Positions 53,031-61,003 of a DNA stretch of 64,000 nucleotides are shown here, piece by piece. The stretch comes from JANNYA01 sp031422315. Lineage in GTDB: Bacteria; Pseudomonadota; Gammaproteobacteria; Xanthomonadales; SZUA-5. The position numbers were made by a program, and so were the translations under genes. The stretch covers positions 124,001 to 188,000 of the forward strand of contig JANOQN010000064.1 of the NCBI GenBank assembly GCA_031422315.1, read 5' to 3'. Each line of letters begins with the position of its first letter. Position 1 is the first letter of the stretch. The notes below the pieces were generated by a model. That model saw only the letters and a program-made list of their open reading frames with translations, made no database searches and had not been told where the DNA came from.

Positions 53031-53909
53031 ATGCTGCAAAAAATCGAAACCCTAGACCAACTGCGTAGCTTTCGAGCCAGTATCCGCGCGAGTGAAAAAT
53101 TGGCGTTAGTACCAACGATGGGCAATCTGCACGCCGGTCATATTGCGTTGATCACTTTGGCAAAACAGCATGCCAGCAAGGTTATCGCGAGTATTTTCGT
53201 CAATCCAAGCCAGTTTGGCCCAAATGAGGATTTCAGCGCCTATCCGCGCACTTTGGACGCGGATTGCTCGGCGCTTGCACAGGCGGGCTGTGATGCCGTG
53301 TTTGTGCCGAGTGTCGCGCTGATGTATCCGGGTTTAGCTGCCAGCAATGCACTAGCGGGGCAATCCGAGGCCACCAGTGTGCAGGTGAATGGCATCAGCG
53401 ACATATTGTGCGGCGTGGTGCGCCCTGGGCATTTTCGCGGCGTCGCAACCGTGGTGGCGAAGCTTTTTAATCTGGTGCAGCCGGATGTGGCGGTATTTGG
53501 CCAAAAAGATTTCCAACAGCTGTTGGTGATCAAAACCATGGTGCGCGATTTGAATTTTCCGGTCGAGATCATTGGCGCGCCAACTGATCGAGAACCCAAT
53601 GGCCTAGCGCGCAGCTCTAGAAATCAGTATCTCAGCGCCGATGAGCGCGATATCGCTCGTGTTATTTACGCCACACTGTTGCAAATGCGCCACAGTTTTG
53701 AAAGCGGCAAGCTGGTGCAGGATATTGAACGTGCAGCCTCGACAAGTTTAACCCAGGCCGGTTTAGTGCCCGATTACGCAACCTTGCGAGATGCGCAAAC
53801 GCTTGATTATACTAACGAAAATTCAACAAACTGGGTTGCCCTTATCGCCGCGCGGCTCGGAAAAGCGCGCTTGATCGACAACCTGAGCTGGGCTGTTAAG
53901 CCTAGCTGA
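53031..53909 (+). CDS. panC: Pantothenate synthetase
   Basis: A 292-residue enzyme joining pantoate and beta-alanine with ATP. From ATG 53031 it has PTMGNLHAGHIALI (HIGH-like), SIFVNPSQFGPNEDF, FGQKDFQQLLVIK and SSRNQYLS (KMSKS-like), all typical. The panC frame is open upstream into panB, but ATG 53031 after GCGAGGC fits the family N-terminus. beta-alanine would come from PanD, encoded 4 kb away on the other strand. Confidence 0.97.
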   Translation: MLQKIETLDQLRSFRASIRASEKLALVPTMGNLHAGHIALITLAKQHASKVIASIFVNPSQFGPNEDFSAYPRTLDADCSALAQAGCDAVFVPSVALMYPGLAASNALAGQSEATSVQVNGISDILCGVVRPGHFRGVATVVAKLFNLVQPDVAVFGQKDFQQLLVIKTMVRDLNFPVEIIGAPTDREPNGLARSSRNQYLSADERDIARVIYATLLQMRHSFESGKLVQDIERAASTSLTQAGLVPDYATLRDAQTLDYTNENSTNWVALIAARLGKARLIDNLSWAVKPS

Positions 53910-53981
53910 GCCCGAAAAAATAGTGTTGTTTTTTAGCTGAGGGCTGTTGTTTTTACGCAAAGCCTGTGGTATTTTTACCTC

Positions 53982-54075
53982 ACTTGCAGCAACTACTCCG
54001 GTTGCATCAAGCGCAGGGCGCTTTAGGACACTTCTCCAACCTCGCTAGACTCAGTCTCGCGAGGTTTTTTCTTTT
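53982..54075 (+). ncRNA. Candidate small RNA with three hairpins
   Basis: A promoter-like pair TTGTTT (53947-53952) and TATTTT (53970-53975), spaced 17 bp, is followed by a region with hairpins GCAAC/GTTGC (53989-54005), AAGCGC-AGG-GCGCTT (54009-54023) and a strong terminator at 54038-54066 ending in a T-run. Start near 53982 is inferred, giving about 90 nt. It may be a free small RNA or the tail of panBC or leader of capD. I do not recognise a known RNA family. Expression evidence is needed to decide. Confidence 0.4.
54038..54075 (+). terminator. Rho-independent terminator
   Basis: Arms AACCTCGC (54038-54045) and GCGAGGTT (54059-54066) pair perfectly, with a further inner AGACT/AGTCT pairing, and are followed by TTTTCTTTT. 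This is the clearest intrinsic terminator in the window. It ends the candidate small RNA or the panBC transcript, 73 bp before the capD-type gene. Confidence 0.85.
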
Positions 54076-54147
54076 ATGGGCCTCGCAAATTGCAGTGCTG
54101 CTAAAACCCGGATGTTGAACTTTTGGTAATCCGTTAGACTCAGCGCC

Positions 54148-56046
54148 ATGAATAAACTTCGAATTGCCCTCTTGCGACGAATTAATCAAACCGTGTTTCA
54201 CCCGCGCTTAGCGGTGGTTTTGCACGATCTCATCATGGTCGCCATCGCTTGGTACGTGGCGAAAGCGTTTCGTTTGAGTTTTGAGCCTAGTAGCCAGATG
54301 CAGGCGCTGCGCTGGTCTGAGCTGCTGTTGGTCGTGGTGCTGCAAGGTTTAGCGCTTGGTTGGACGGGTTTGTATCGCGGGCTTTGGCGCTTTGCTAGCC
54401 TGCCTGATCTTTACAATATTGCGCGTGGCGCGGCCTACGGCGCCGCTGCAGTCGCCTTAGCGCTGTTTTTGTTTGATCGTTTGAACAACACGCCGCGCAT
54501 TGCGCTGCTGATTTTCCCGTTGATGCTGACCGCGCTTTTAGGCGCGCCACGGCTTTGCTATCGATTCTGGAAAGATCATCGCCTGGGCTTAAACGCTGGC
54601 AGTCAAGGCCAACGCGTATTGGTGCTCGGGGCGGGCAGGGCAGGCGAGCTGCTTGCGCGTGATTTACGAACCGCAGGGCAATATTGGCCGGTGGGCTTTT
54701 TAGATGACAACACCGCGCTGCGCGGCGCGCGTTTGCACGGCTTACCGGTGCTCGGCACGATTGCCGAGCTTAATGAAATTGCGCCAGAAGTAGCCGCTTC
54801 AATGGTTCTAATCGCCATGCCATCCATCAGTCGTGAGGCCATGCAGCGCGTTGTGACTATTTGTGAGGCTTCATCCTTGCCGTTTCGAATGGTGCCACGC
54901 TTACAAGATGTAGTTGCCGGGCGCTCACAGTTCAATGCGCTGAAAGAAGTTGCTATTGAAGATTTGCTAGGCCGGGAGCCGGTCAATTTAGACTGGACTT
55001 CGATTCGTAAGCAGCTCTCAGGCCGGCGCATATTAGTGACCGGAGGTGGCGGCTCGATTGGTGCGGAACTATGCCGCCAAGCTGCGCGTTTGGGTGCGAG
55101 TAGCGTAGCGATTTTTGAGCTTTCTGAGCTTAATTTGTATCAGATCGAACGCGAACTGCGCGGCGATTTCCCAGAGCTTGATTTGCAGATTTTTCTAGGC
55201 GATGTGGGTGATCAAGTCGCGTGCGAACACGTTTTAAACAGAGTGCGCCCGGAAGTCATCTTTCACGCTGCCGCTTATAAACACGTGCCAATTTTGCAAA
55301 ACCAACTGCGCCAAGCCTTGAAAAATAACGCGCTCGGCACGTTCACGCTGGCGCAGGCTGCACGCGATATTGGCTGCGAATGCTTTGTACTGATCTCAAC
55401 CGATAAAGCCGTCAATCCCGCCAACGTGCTGGGCGCTAGCAAACGCGTGGCTGAGTTGGCTTGCAGGCTGGTTGCGGGTGCAGGTGCAACGCGTTTTATC
55501 ACCGTGCGCTTTGGCAATGTGCTCGAAAGCGCGGGCTCGGTGGTGCCGCTATTTCGCGAGCAAATTCGCGCAGGCGGCCCGGTAACCGTTACGCATCCGG
55601 AAGTAACGCGCTATTTCATGACGATTCCGGAAGCCTGTCAGCTGATTTTCCAAGCTGCTGTGCTGGGCAAAGGCGGGGAGATTTTCGCGCTCGATATGGG
55701 CGAACCGGTCGCGATTCGCTACCTAGCTGAGCAAATGATTCGCCTTGCCGGAAAAGAGCCAGGCCGGGAAATCCCGATTGTTTACACTGGCCTGCGCGAA
55801 GGTGAAAAGCTATTCGAAGAGCTATTTCACGAGCACGAAAACTACGATGAAACCGCACACGAAAAGATTTTTCTAGCTCGTCAGCGCGAGATCGACGCAA
55901 ACGTGCTCACGGCGCTATTTGCCCGCATGCGCCAAGCCGTGCTTCGTTTTGATGAGATTGCCCTCGCCGCAATACTGCATGAAGTGGTTCCTGAGCTGGT
56001 GCAGGCCGAGCAAAATGAGGTTTTAGCAATTCGTCAGGTAGGATGA
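54148..56046 (+). CDS. Membrane-bound nucleoside-diphosphate-sugar epimerase/dehydratase (CapD/WbpM-like)
   Basis: A 632-residue protein. Four N-terminal TMs (about residues 20-130) are followed by a CoA-binding-like Rossmann domain (VLVLGAGRAGELLARDL, about 150-270) and an SDR-type catalytic domain (VTGGGGSIGAELCRQ; FHAAAYKHVPILQ; LISTDKAVNPANVLGASKRVAE). This is the architecture of WbpM/FlaA1/PglF UDP-GlcNAc 4,6-dehydratases, which begin synthesis of unusual amino sugars for O-antigen, capsule or glycans. No other glycan gene is adjacent. Substrate specificity is inferred only. Confidence 0.88.
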   Translation: MNKLRIALLRRINQTVFHPRLAVVLHDLIMVAIAWYVAKAFRLSFEPSSQMQALRWSELLLVVVLQGLALGWTGLYRGLWRFASLPDLYNIARGAAYGAAAVALALFLFDRLNNTPRIALLIFPLMLTALLGAPRLCYRFWKDHRLGLNAGSQGQRVLVLGAGRAGELLARDLRTAGQYWPVGFLDDNTALRGARLHGLPVLGTIAELNEIAPEVAASMVLIAMPSISREAMQRVVTICEASSLPFRMVPRLQDVVAGRSQFNALKEVAIEDLLGREPVNLDWTSIRKQLSGRRILVTGGGGSIGAELCRQAARLGASSVAIFELSELNLYQIERELRGDFPELDLQIFLGDVGDQVACEHVLNRVRPEVIFHAAAYKHVPILQNQLRQALKNNALGTFTLAQAARDIGCECFVLISTDKAVNPANVLGASKRVAELACRLVAGAGATRFITVRFGNVLESAGSVVPLFREQIRAGGPVTVTHPEVTRYFMTIPEACQLIFQAAVLGKGGEIFALDMGEPVAIRYLAEQMIRLAGKEPGREIPIVYTGLREGEKLFEELFHEHENYDETAHEKIFLARQREIDANVLTALFARMRQAVLRFDEIALAAILHEVVPELVQAEQNEVLAIRQVG

Positions 56047-56064
56047 GGTTGCCGCTGTCTATTA

Positions 56065-56107
56065 GGGAATCTCGAAAACCTCATTTCTAAGTCAAGCTAA
56101 TAGCGGC
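56065..56107 (+). mobile_element. Solo end of the MITE-like repeat
   Basis: GGGAATCTCGAAAACCTCAT... is related to the right end (reverse complemented) of the element at 7650-7789; the shared core AAAACCTCATTnCTAAGTCAAGCTA agrees at 24 of 25 positions. No matching opposite end is nearby, so only a remnant or a rearranged copy is present. Both copies are preceded by TTA. The remaining gap to the pgi stop contains nothing I can identify. Confidence 0.5.
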
Positions 56108-56212
56108 ACGTTTGCGGGTAGTTTTGAAGCCAGCAATTCAAGGAGAAGTTGAGTTAGGCACTGCCCACATCAGCGTGTTTGGCGCAAACCCACTTGCTCG
56201 CAACCGAAACCA

Positions 56213-57823
56213 CTAACGCCGAACCTCATGAATTCGCGCCAGAAGCGCCTGCGTAGAGCCATCAAACGCGTCCGCTTTTGCGTCAGTTTGCACCGAAGGC
56301 AACAGCGCGTTGGCAATGGTTTTGCCTAGCTCCACGCCCCACTGATCAAAACAGTTTACGCCCCACATCAGGCTTAAAATGTAGGTTTTATGCTCGTAAA
56401 GCGCCAATAGCTGGCCGAGCGCGCTGGGCGTTAGCGCATCCAGCAAAATCGTGCTGCTGGGGCGATTGCCGGGGAAGGTCTTTTGCCTTGCGAGTGCATC
56501 GGCGGGTGCGCCGCTCAGTTCGGTAATTTCTGCGCGTGCGGCGTCAAAACTTTTGCCGAGCAACAACGCAGAGCTTTGCGCCAGCAAATTCGCCAGCAGC
56601 ACGTCGTGATTTTCCCGGTGCTTATGATCTGGGTTGATAACCCCGATAAAATCAATCGGAACAATTTGCGTGCCTTGATGCATCGCTTGGAAAAACGCGT
56701 GCTGCACATTGGTGCCTAAGCCGCCCCACACGACTGGCGAGCTGGAATGGAGCAGCGGTGCGCCAGTTGCGGTGACGCCTTTACCGTTCGATTCCATTTC
56801 GAGCTGCTGCAAAAATTCCGGAAACCTGGCTAAGCGCTCATCGTATGAAATAACCGCTTGAGTCGCATGGCCTAGCGTATTGCGATTGTGATAGCCCAGC
56901 AGCGCTAGCTGCACCGCTTGGTTTTGCGCGAGCGGCGCGCTGCGCACATGTTCGTCCACAAGATGCGCGCCCGCCAACAATGCCTCAAAATTAGCCCAGC
57001 CAAGCGCAATTGCGGCCGATAGCCCAACCGCGCTCCAAAGCGAATAGCGCCCACCGACGCTATCAAACATCGCTAGCACCGAACTGGCGCGAATTCCGAA
57101 AGCCACTGCGGCTGGCACATTTGCGCTAACCGCTAAAAAGTGCTGACCAATGTCGGCCTCAAGCACGCCGTTTTGTACAAGCCACGCGCGCGCAACCTGT
57201 GCGTTGAGTAAGGTTTCATGGGTGTTGAAGCTTTTGCTAGCGATAATAAACAGCGTTTTCGCAGCTGTTAATTTTGGCAACAGCGCGTGCAGCGCATAGC
57301 CATCAACGTTGGCGACAAAATGCGAGTTTAAAGCTGCGTTGCAGTGCGGCTTAAGCGCATCGACTACCAATCTTGGCCCTAAATCTGAGCCACCAATACC
57401 TAAATTGACGATGTCGGTAGGCTGCGCTAAGCCAACATCGCTTGCGCGCCCAGCATGAATCGCCTCGACTATCTTGCGCATATGTTGCTGAATTTGCTCG
57501 TTTTTATCAGCAAATGTAATCAAGTCAGCAGGCGCTTTAGCGCGCGGCGTGCGCAGCAGCCAGTGCAGCGCCGGGCGATTTTCTGAGGCGTTAACGACAG
57601 AACCATCAAACAAACGCGCCAATCCCGTCGGAACGAGTGTTTGCGCAAACGCCATCAAAGCTTGCTCGTCGGCGCTACTAAAATCTTGCTTTGACACGTC
57701 AATCCAGAGCGCGCCAAGGTTTGCGCTTAAACGCGCCGCGCGATTAGGTTCTTCATTAAAAAGCGCGCGAATGTCTCCTGGCGCACGCGCAACTGGCCGG
57801 GCTGATGGCGTCTTATTACTCAT
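56213..57823 (-). CDS. pgi: Glucose-6-phosphate isomerase
   Basis: A 536-residue enzyme interconverting glucose 6-phosphate and fructose 6-phosphate. Signatures: NLGIGGSDLGPRLV, SKSFNTHETLLNA, SVGGRYSLWSAVGLSAAIALG, GGLGTNVQHAFFQAMHQG with the active-site His region, and the C-terminal LYEHKTYILSLMWGVNCFDQWGVELGK. It lies 36 bp downstream of panD on the minus strand, the panD-pgi order known from several gammaproteobacteria. Confidence 0.96.
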   Translation of the reverse strand: MSNKTPSARPVARAPGDIRALFNEEPNRAARLSANLGALWIDVSKQDFSSADEQALMAFAQTLVPTGLARLFDGSVVNASENRPALHWLLRTPRAKAPADLITFADKNEQIQQHMRKIVEAIHAGRASDVGLAQPTDIVNLGIGGSDLGPRLVVDALKPHCNAALNSHFVANVDGYALHALLPKLTAAKTLFIIASKSFNTHETLLNAQVARAWLVQNGVLEADIGQHFLAVSANVPAAVAFGIRASSVLAMFDSVGGRYSLWSAVGLSAAIALGWANFEALLAGAHLVDEHVRSAPLAQNQAVQLALLGYHNRNTLGHATQAVISYDERLARFPEFLQQLEMESNGKGVTATGAPLLHSSSPVVWGGLGTNVQHAFFQAMHQGTQIVPIDFIGVINPDHKHRENHDVLLANLLAQSSALLLGKSFDAARAEITELSGAPADALARQKTFPGNRPSSTILLDALTPSALGQLLALYEHKTYILSLMWGVNCFDQWGVELGKTIANALLPSVQTDAKADAFDGSTQALLARIHEVRR

Positions 57824-57859
57824 GAATTGCGATCCTTGTTCCGGGCTTGTTGCGAGGCG

Positions 57860-58255
57860 TTATGCGGCTTTCAACGCGGCACTTTGCTCTGGAATCGCGT
57901 CATTCGTGCGCGCAATGCGGTTATGGCCGTCCACGTAAACCAGCTTGGGCTTGAAGTGCACCAGCTCGGCTTCGGTGAAGCTGGCATAGGCCGCTATAAT
58001 GATGATGTGGCCTGGCTGCGCGCGGTGCGCGGCGGCGCCGTTGATCGAAATCACGCCAGAGCCCGGCTCGCCGCGAATTGCGTAGGTCGAAAAGCGCTCG
58101 CCATTGGTGACGTTATAAATATCGATGGCTTCGTATTCGCGAATGCCAGAGGCATCCAATAAATGCGCATCAATCGCGCAAGAGCCTTCGTAGTGCAGTT
58201 CAGCCTGAGTCACAATCGCACGATGGATTTTGCCCTTCAGCATATTAAGCGTCAT
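57860..58255 (-). CDS. panD: Aspartate 1-decarboxylase proenzyme
   Basis: A 131-residue pyruvoyl enzyme making beta-alanine for pantothenate. Start ATG 58255 (after GGAAAAG) places the self-cleavage site at Gly24-Ser25 (HYEGSCAID), exactly as in characterised PanD. Lys9, His11 and Tyr22 are conserved and Tyr58-like YNVTNGERF follows. A further in-frame ATG (58243) would shorten it. It forms a unit with pgi and is separated from panBC by the capD-type gene on the other strand. Confidence 0.95.
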   Translation of the reverse strand: MTLNMLKGKIHRAIVTQAELHYEGSCAIDAHLLDASGIREYEAIDIYNVTNGERFSTYAIRGEPGSGVISINGAAAHRAQPGHIIIIAAYASFTEAELVHFKPKLVYVDGHNRIARTNDAIPEQSAALKAA

Positions 58256-58399
58256 GATTTCTTTTCCATGAAATGAAGTTAAGGGGTATCCAAAAAGCGC
58301 GCAAGATGACAACGCGCGCGCTAAGAATAGACAATTGCGGTGGATTCGCAAAGTGCTAGGGTAGTTAGCTGAATGTATCGCTTCAAAATCAGCGAGAAG

Positions 58400-58867
58400 C
58401 TAAGGTTGGACGATATCTAAGGCTTCGCGTTGGGCCGTTGAGGTTGATTCTTGCCAAGGAAACATATGGTTTTTATCTGGCCAAAACAAGACAAGCGCAC
58501 GAAACGGTTTGTCATCGTAAAAGCGAACCGCAGCGCCAAAGTACTCACGTAAGCACGCAAACCGAGCAACTTTAAAAATAATTTTGTAGCCGCTACCAAT
58601 GACGTCTGGGTATTCTACGTCGGTGTGAAACGTAAAACCGCTTCGAATCATCTGCACACAATCGCTTAGAACTCCATGAGAGACCTTATTACTTAGGCCA
58701 AAAATCATGATTTCAGGGTGTTTAAAAGTCTCTTCGAGACCAATGCTGTAGGTAAAATGCGCGCCAGCCTCCCCTAATCTGGGATGCACCGAGAGGCATT
58801 GCCAGCCAAAAGTTTGAACGTCAGACTGAAGCCTATCCATGATTTTTGATCTACTCATGTTAGCCAT
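58400..58867 (-). CDS. DUF4262 domain protein
   Basis: A 155-residue soluble protein matching DUF4262: FGWQCLSVHP...FTYSIGLEETFKHPEIMIFGLSNKVSHGVL, GSGYKIIFKVARFACLREYFGAAVRFY and FRALVLFWPDKNHMFPWQE. The family function is unknown. The start ATG 58867 (or 58858) directly follows the stop of the Uma2 gene with no gap, so both are probably transcribed together. Confidence 0.8.
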   Translation of the reverse strand: MANMSRSKIMDRLQSDVQTFGWQCLSVHPRLGEAGAHFTYSIGLEETFKHPEIMIFGLSNKVSHGVLSDCVQMIRSGFTFHTDVEYPDVIGSGYKIIFKVARFACLREYFGAAVRFYDDKPFRALVLFWPDKNHMFPWQESTSTAQREALDIVQP

Positions 58868-59440
58868 TCACTGGACTTCGACGCTCTCCGAAAACGTCAA
58901 ACCCTCATAAATCTGCGCCATGGAAATCTCCCCAGCTGGGCAATCTAGCTTGATATCCGCATCATCTACAAAACTCTCATGCCGCCAAGTTAAGCCATTG
59001 CGCCGGAAAAGCTCCACTCGGCGGGTGCTTTGCTCAATCAACAGATAATTTCGCAGCGTAGCTATTTTTTGATACGCCTGTAGTTTTTCAGTTCGATCAA
59101 TGCGCGCAGTCGATTCACTCAGCACTTCGATCAGCAAACACGGCGCGGATTTGATCAGCGGATCAATATCCGATTTGTCGCAAACCACCATCACATCGGG
59201 GTAATAAATGGCATCGTCAGCGCGCAGTTTCATGTCGGCAATGAAACCACGGCAGCCCTGCGCTTGCAGCATCGGTAGAAGTAATGCCGCCAAAGCAAAG
59301 CAGATTTGTGCATGCCGCTCGCTCGCGCCCGCCATTGCAAACACTTGGCCGCCAAAAAATTCGTGTCGCAGCTTTGAATTAGCTTCGCCCTGAAGATATT
59401 CTTCAAGGCTGATTAGTTCCGGTTTACGTAAAGCACTCAT
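58868..59440 (-). CDS. Uma2 family (DUF820) putative endonuclease
   Basis: A 190-residue protein from ATG 59440 (a TTG at 59449 adds three residues). It has the Uma2 signature SLEEYLQGEANSKLRHEFFGGQVFAMAGASERH, an Asp in IYYPDVMVVCD, CLLIEVLSESTARIDRTEKLQAYQKIATLRNYLLIEQSTRRVELFRR, which form the PD-(D/E)xK-like active site. The family is abundant in cyanobacteria and planctomycetes and patchy elsewhere, so acquisition is plausible. Cellular role unknown. Confidence 0.88.
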   Translation of the reverse strand: MSALRKPELISLEEYLQGEANSKLRHEFFGGQVFAMAGASERHAQICFALAALLLPMLQAQGCRGFIADMKLRADDAIYYPDVMVVCDKSDIDPLIKSAPCLLIEVLSESTARIDRTEKLQAYQKIATLRNYLLIEQSTRRVELFRRNGLTWRHESFVDDADIKLDCPAGEISMAQIYEGLTFSESVEVQ

Positions 59441-59520
59441 ATCGCTCAATCCTCAGTTTCACTTTTGCAGCGATTTGACTCGCGCGCTACCGAATCTTAG
59501 CACTGCGCGATTAGCCGAGA

Positions 59521-60855
59521 TCAGGTCAAATGCAGCAATACCCCAGCGATGGTTGCAGTCATTAGCGTCGCTAAAGTACCACCCAGCACGGCGAGCAGGC
59601 CAAAGCGCGCTAAGTCAGGCTTGCGATCAGGTGCTAAGCCGCCGATGCCGCCAATTTGAATCGCGATCGAGGAAAAGTTGGCGAAGCCGCACAGTGCATA
59701 TGTGGCAATTAAGCGCGCATCGGGAGAAAGCGCGTTTACGCCCTCACCAATTGGAATCGCTGCGAGTTGAAGATATGCGTAGAACTCATTAATAACCAAT
59801 TTTTGCCCAATGAGTGAGCCGACTAAATTTGCGTCCTCCCATGGCACGCCAATGATGAAAGCAATCGGCGCCAACACATATCCAAAAATAATTTGCAAAC
59901 TCAATTCGACCGGTTTAACCGAGCCATCAGCCAGCAAAGCAACGCCCAGCGCTGGCGCATCTGGCGTTAGCCAAGAATTGATTCCAGTAAAGCCGCCGAT
60001 CCAGCCAAGCACGCCGTTAACTAGCGCAATAATCGCAATAAACGCGATCAACATTGCGGCAATATTGATCGCCAGCTTGACACCATCGGCCGCGCCGTTA
60101 GCGGCCGCTTCAATCACATTGCTGGACTCACGTTCAACATGTACCCGTACCTCTCCGCGCGTCAGCGGCTCGCCCATCTCTGGAATCAAGACCTTCGCCA
60201 GTACCAAGGTCGCTGGCGCGGCCATGATTGATGCGGCCAAAAAGTGCTTGGCATAAAGCGCTTGCTGCACAGGATCAGCGCCGCCTAACATCATGATATA
60301 AGTCGCCATTACGCCACCGGCAATGTGTGCCATGCCGCCGATCATCATCGTCAGCAGCTCAGATTCAGTCATTTTCGAAATATAAGGCCGCACCGTGAGT
60401 GGCGCTTCGGTTTGCCCGATAAATACGCTGGCGCACACGCTTGTGGTTTCTGCGCCCGATACCTTCATAACTTTGGTAATCGCCCAAGCCATGCCTCGGA
60501 CAATTCCCTGCATAACGCCAAGGTGATACATGACTGCCATGAAAGCGGCAAAGAAAATAATGGTCGGCAATACTTGAAAGGCGAAGATAAACGGGTACTT
60601 GCTCAAATCCACCATATCGCCAAATACAAAACTAGAGCCTTCACGGGTGAACTCGGTCAAGCGCACGAAACCTTCGCCAAGTTTTTGAAACACATAGCCG
60701 CCCCAAGGCGTCAATAACACTAAGCAAGCAAACGCAATTTGCAGCGCAACGCCAGTGGCAACCAGTTGCCAGTTGATGTTTTTTCGATCCCTTGAAAACG
60801 CTACGGCAATGCCGATCAAAATTGCTAGGCCCAGCAGCCCCATTAAAATTCGCAT
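59521..60855 (-). CDS. CNT-family nucleoside transporter (NupC-like)
   Basis: A 444-residue inner-membrane symporter from ATG 60855. Family motifs: NWQLVATGVALQIAFACLVLLTPWG, FVFGDMVDL, FAFQVLPTIIFFAAFMAVMYHLGVMQ, SVFIGQTEAPLTVRPYISKMTESELLTMMIGGMAHIAGGVMATYI, LVGSLIGQKLVINEFYAYLQL and CGFANFSSIAIQIGGIGGLAPDRKPDLA. It imports nucleosides with H+ or Na+. It is divergent from xanthine dehydrogenase, which oxidises hypoxanthine and xanthine, so the pair suggests purine use. Confidence 0.92.
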   Translation of the reverse strand: MRILMGLLGLAILIGIAVAFSRDRKNINWQLVATGVALQIAFACLVLLTPWGGYVFQKLGEGFVRLTEFTREGSSFVFGDMVDLSKYPFIFAFQVLPTIIFFAAFMAVMYHLGVMQGIVRGMAWAITKVMKVSGAETTSVCASVFIGQTEAPLTVRPYISKMTESELLTMMIGGMAHIAGGVMATYIMMLGGADPVQQALYAKHFLAASIMAAPATLVLAKVLIPEMGEPLTRGEVRVHVERESSNVIEAAANGAADGVKLAINIAAMLIAFIAIIALVNGVLGWIGGFTGINSWLTPDAPALGVALLADGSVKPVELSLQIIFGYVLAPIAFIIGVPWEDANLVGSLIGQKLVINEFYAYLQLAAIPIGEGVNALSPDARLIATYALCGFANFSSIAIQIGGIGGLAPDRKPDLARFGLLAVLGGTLATLMTATIAGVLLHLT

Positions 60856-61003
60856 TGCTTTCTCGTTGTGTCTAGTTTTGGATCGTTTAAGTGTATGGAT
60901 TTGGTGAACACCATCCCAAGCGCGGAGCATAGCGATTTGACGCTACGGAGTCGACCAATGCTTTGCACTGTGTGCGATACGCTTTGCCGTGTACCATTCG
61001 GCC

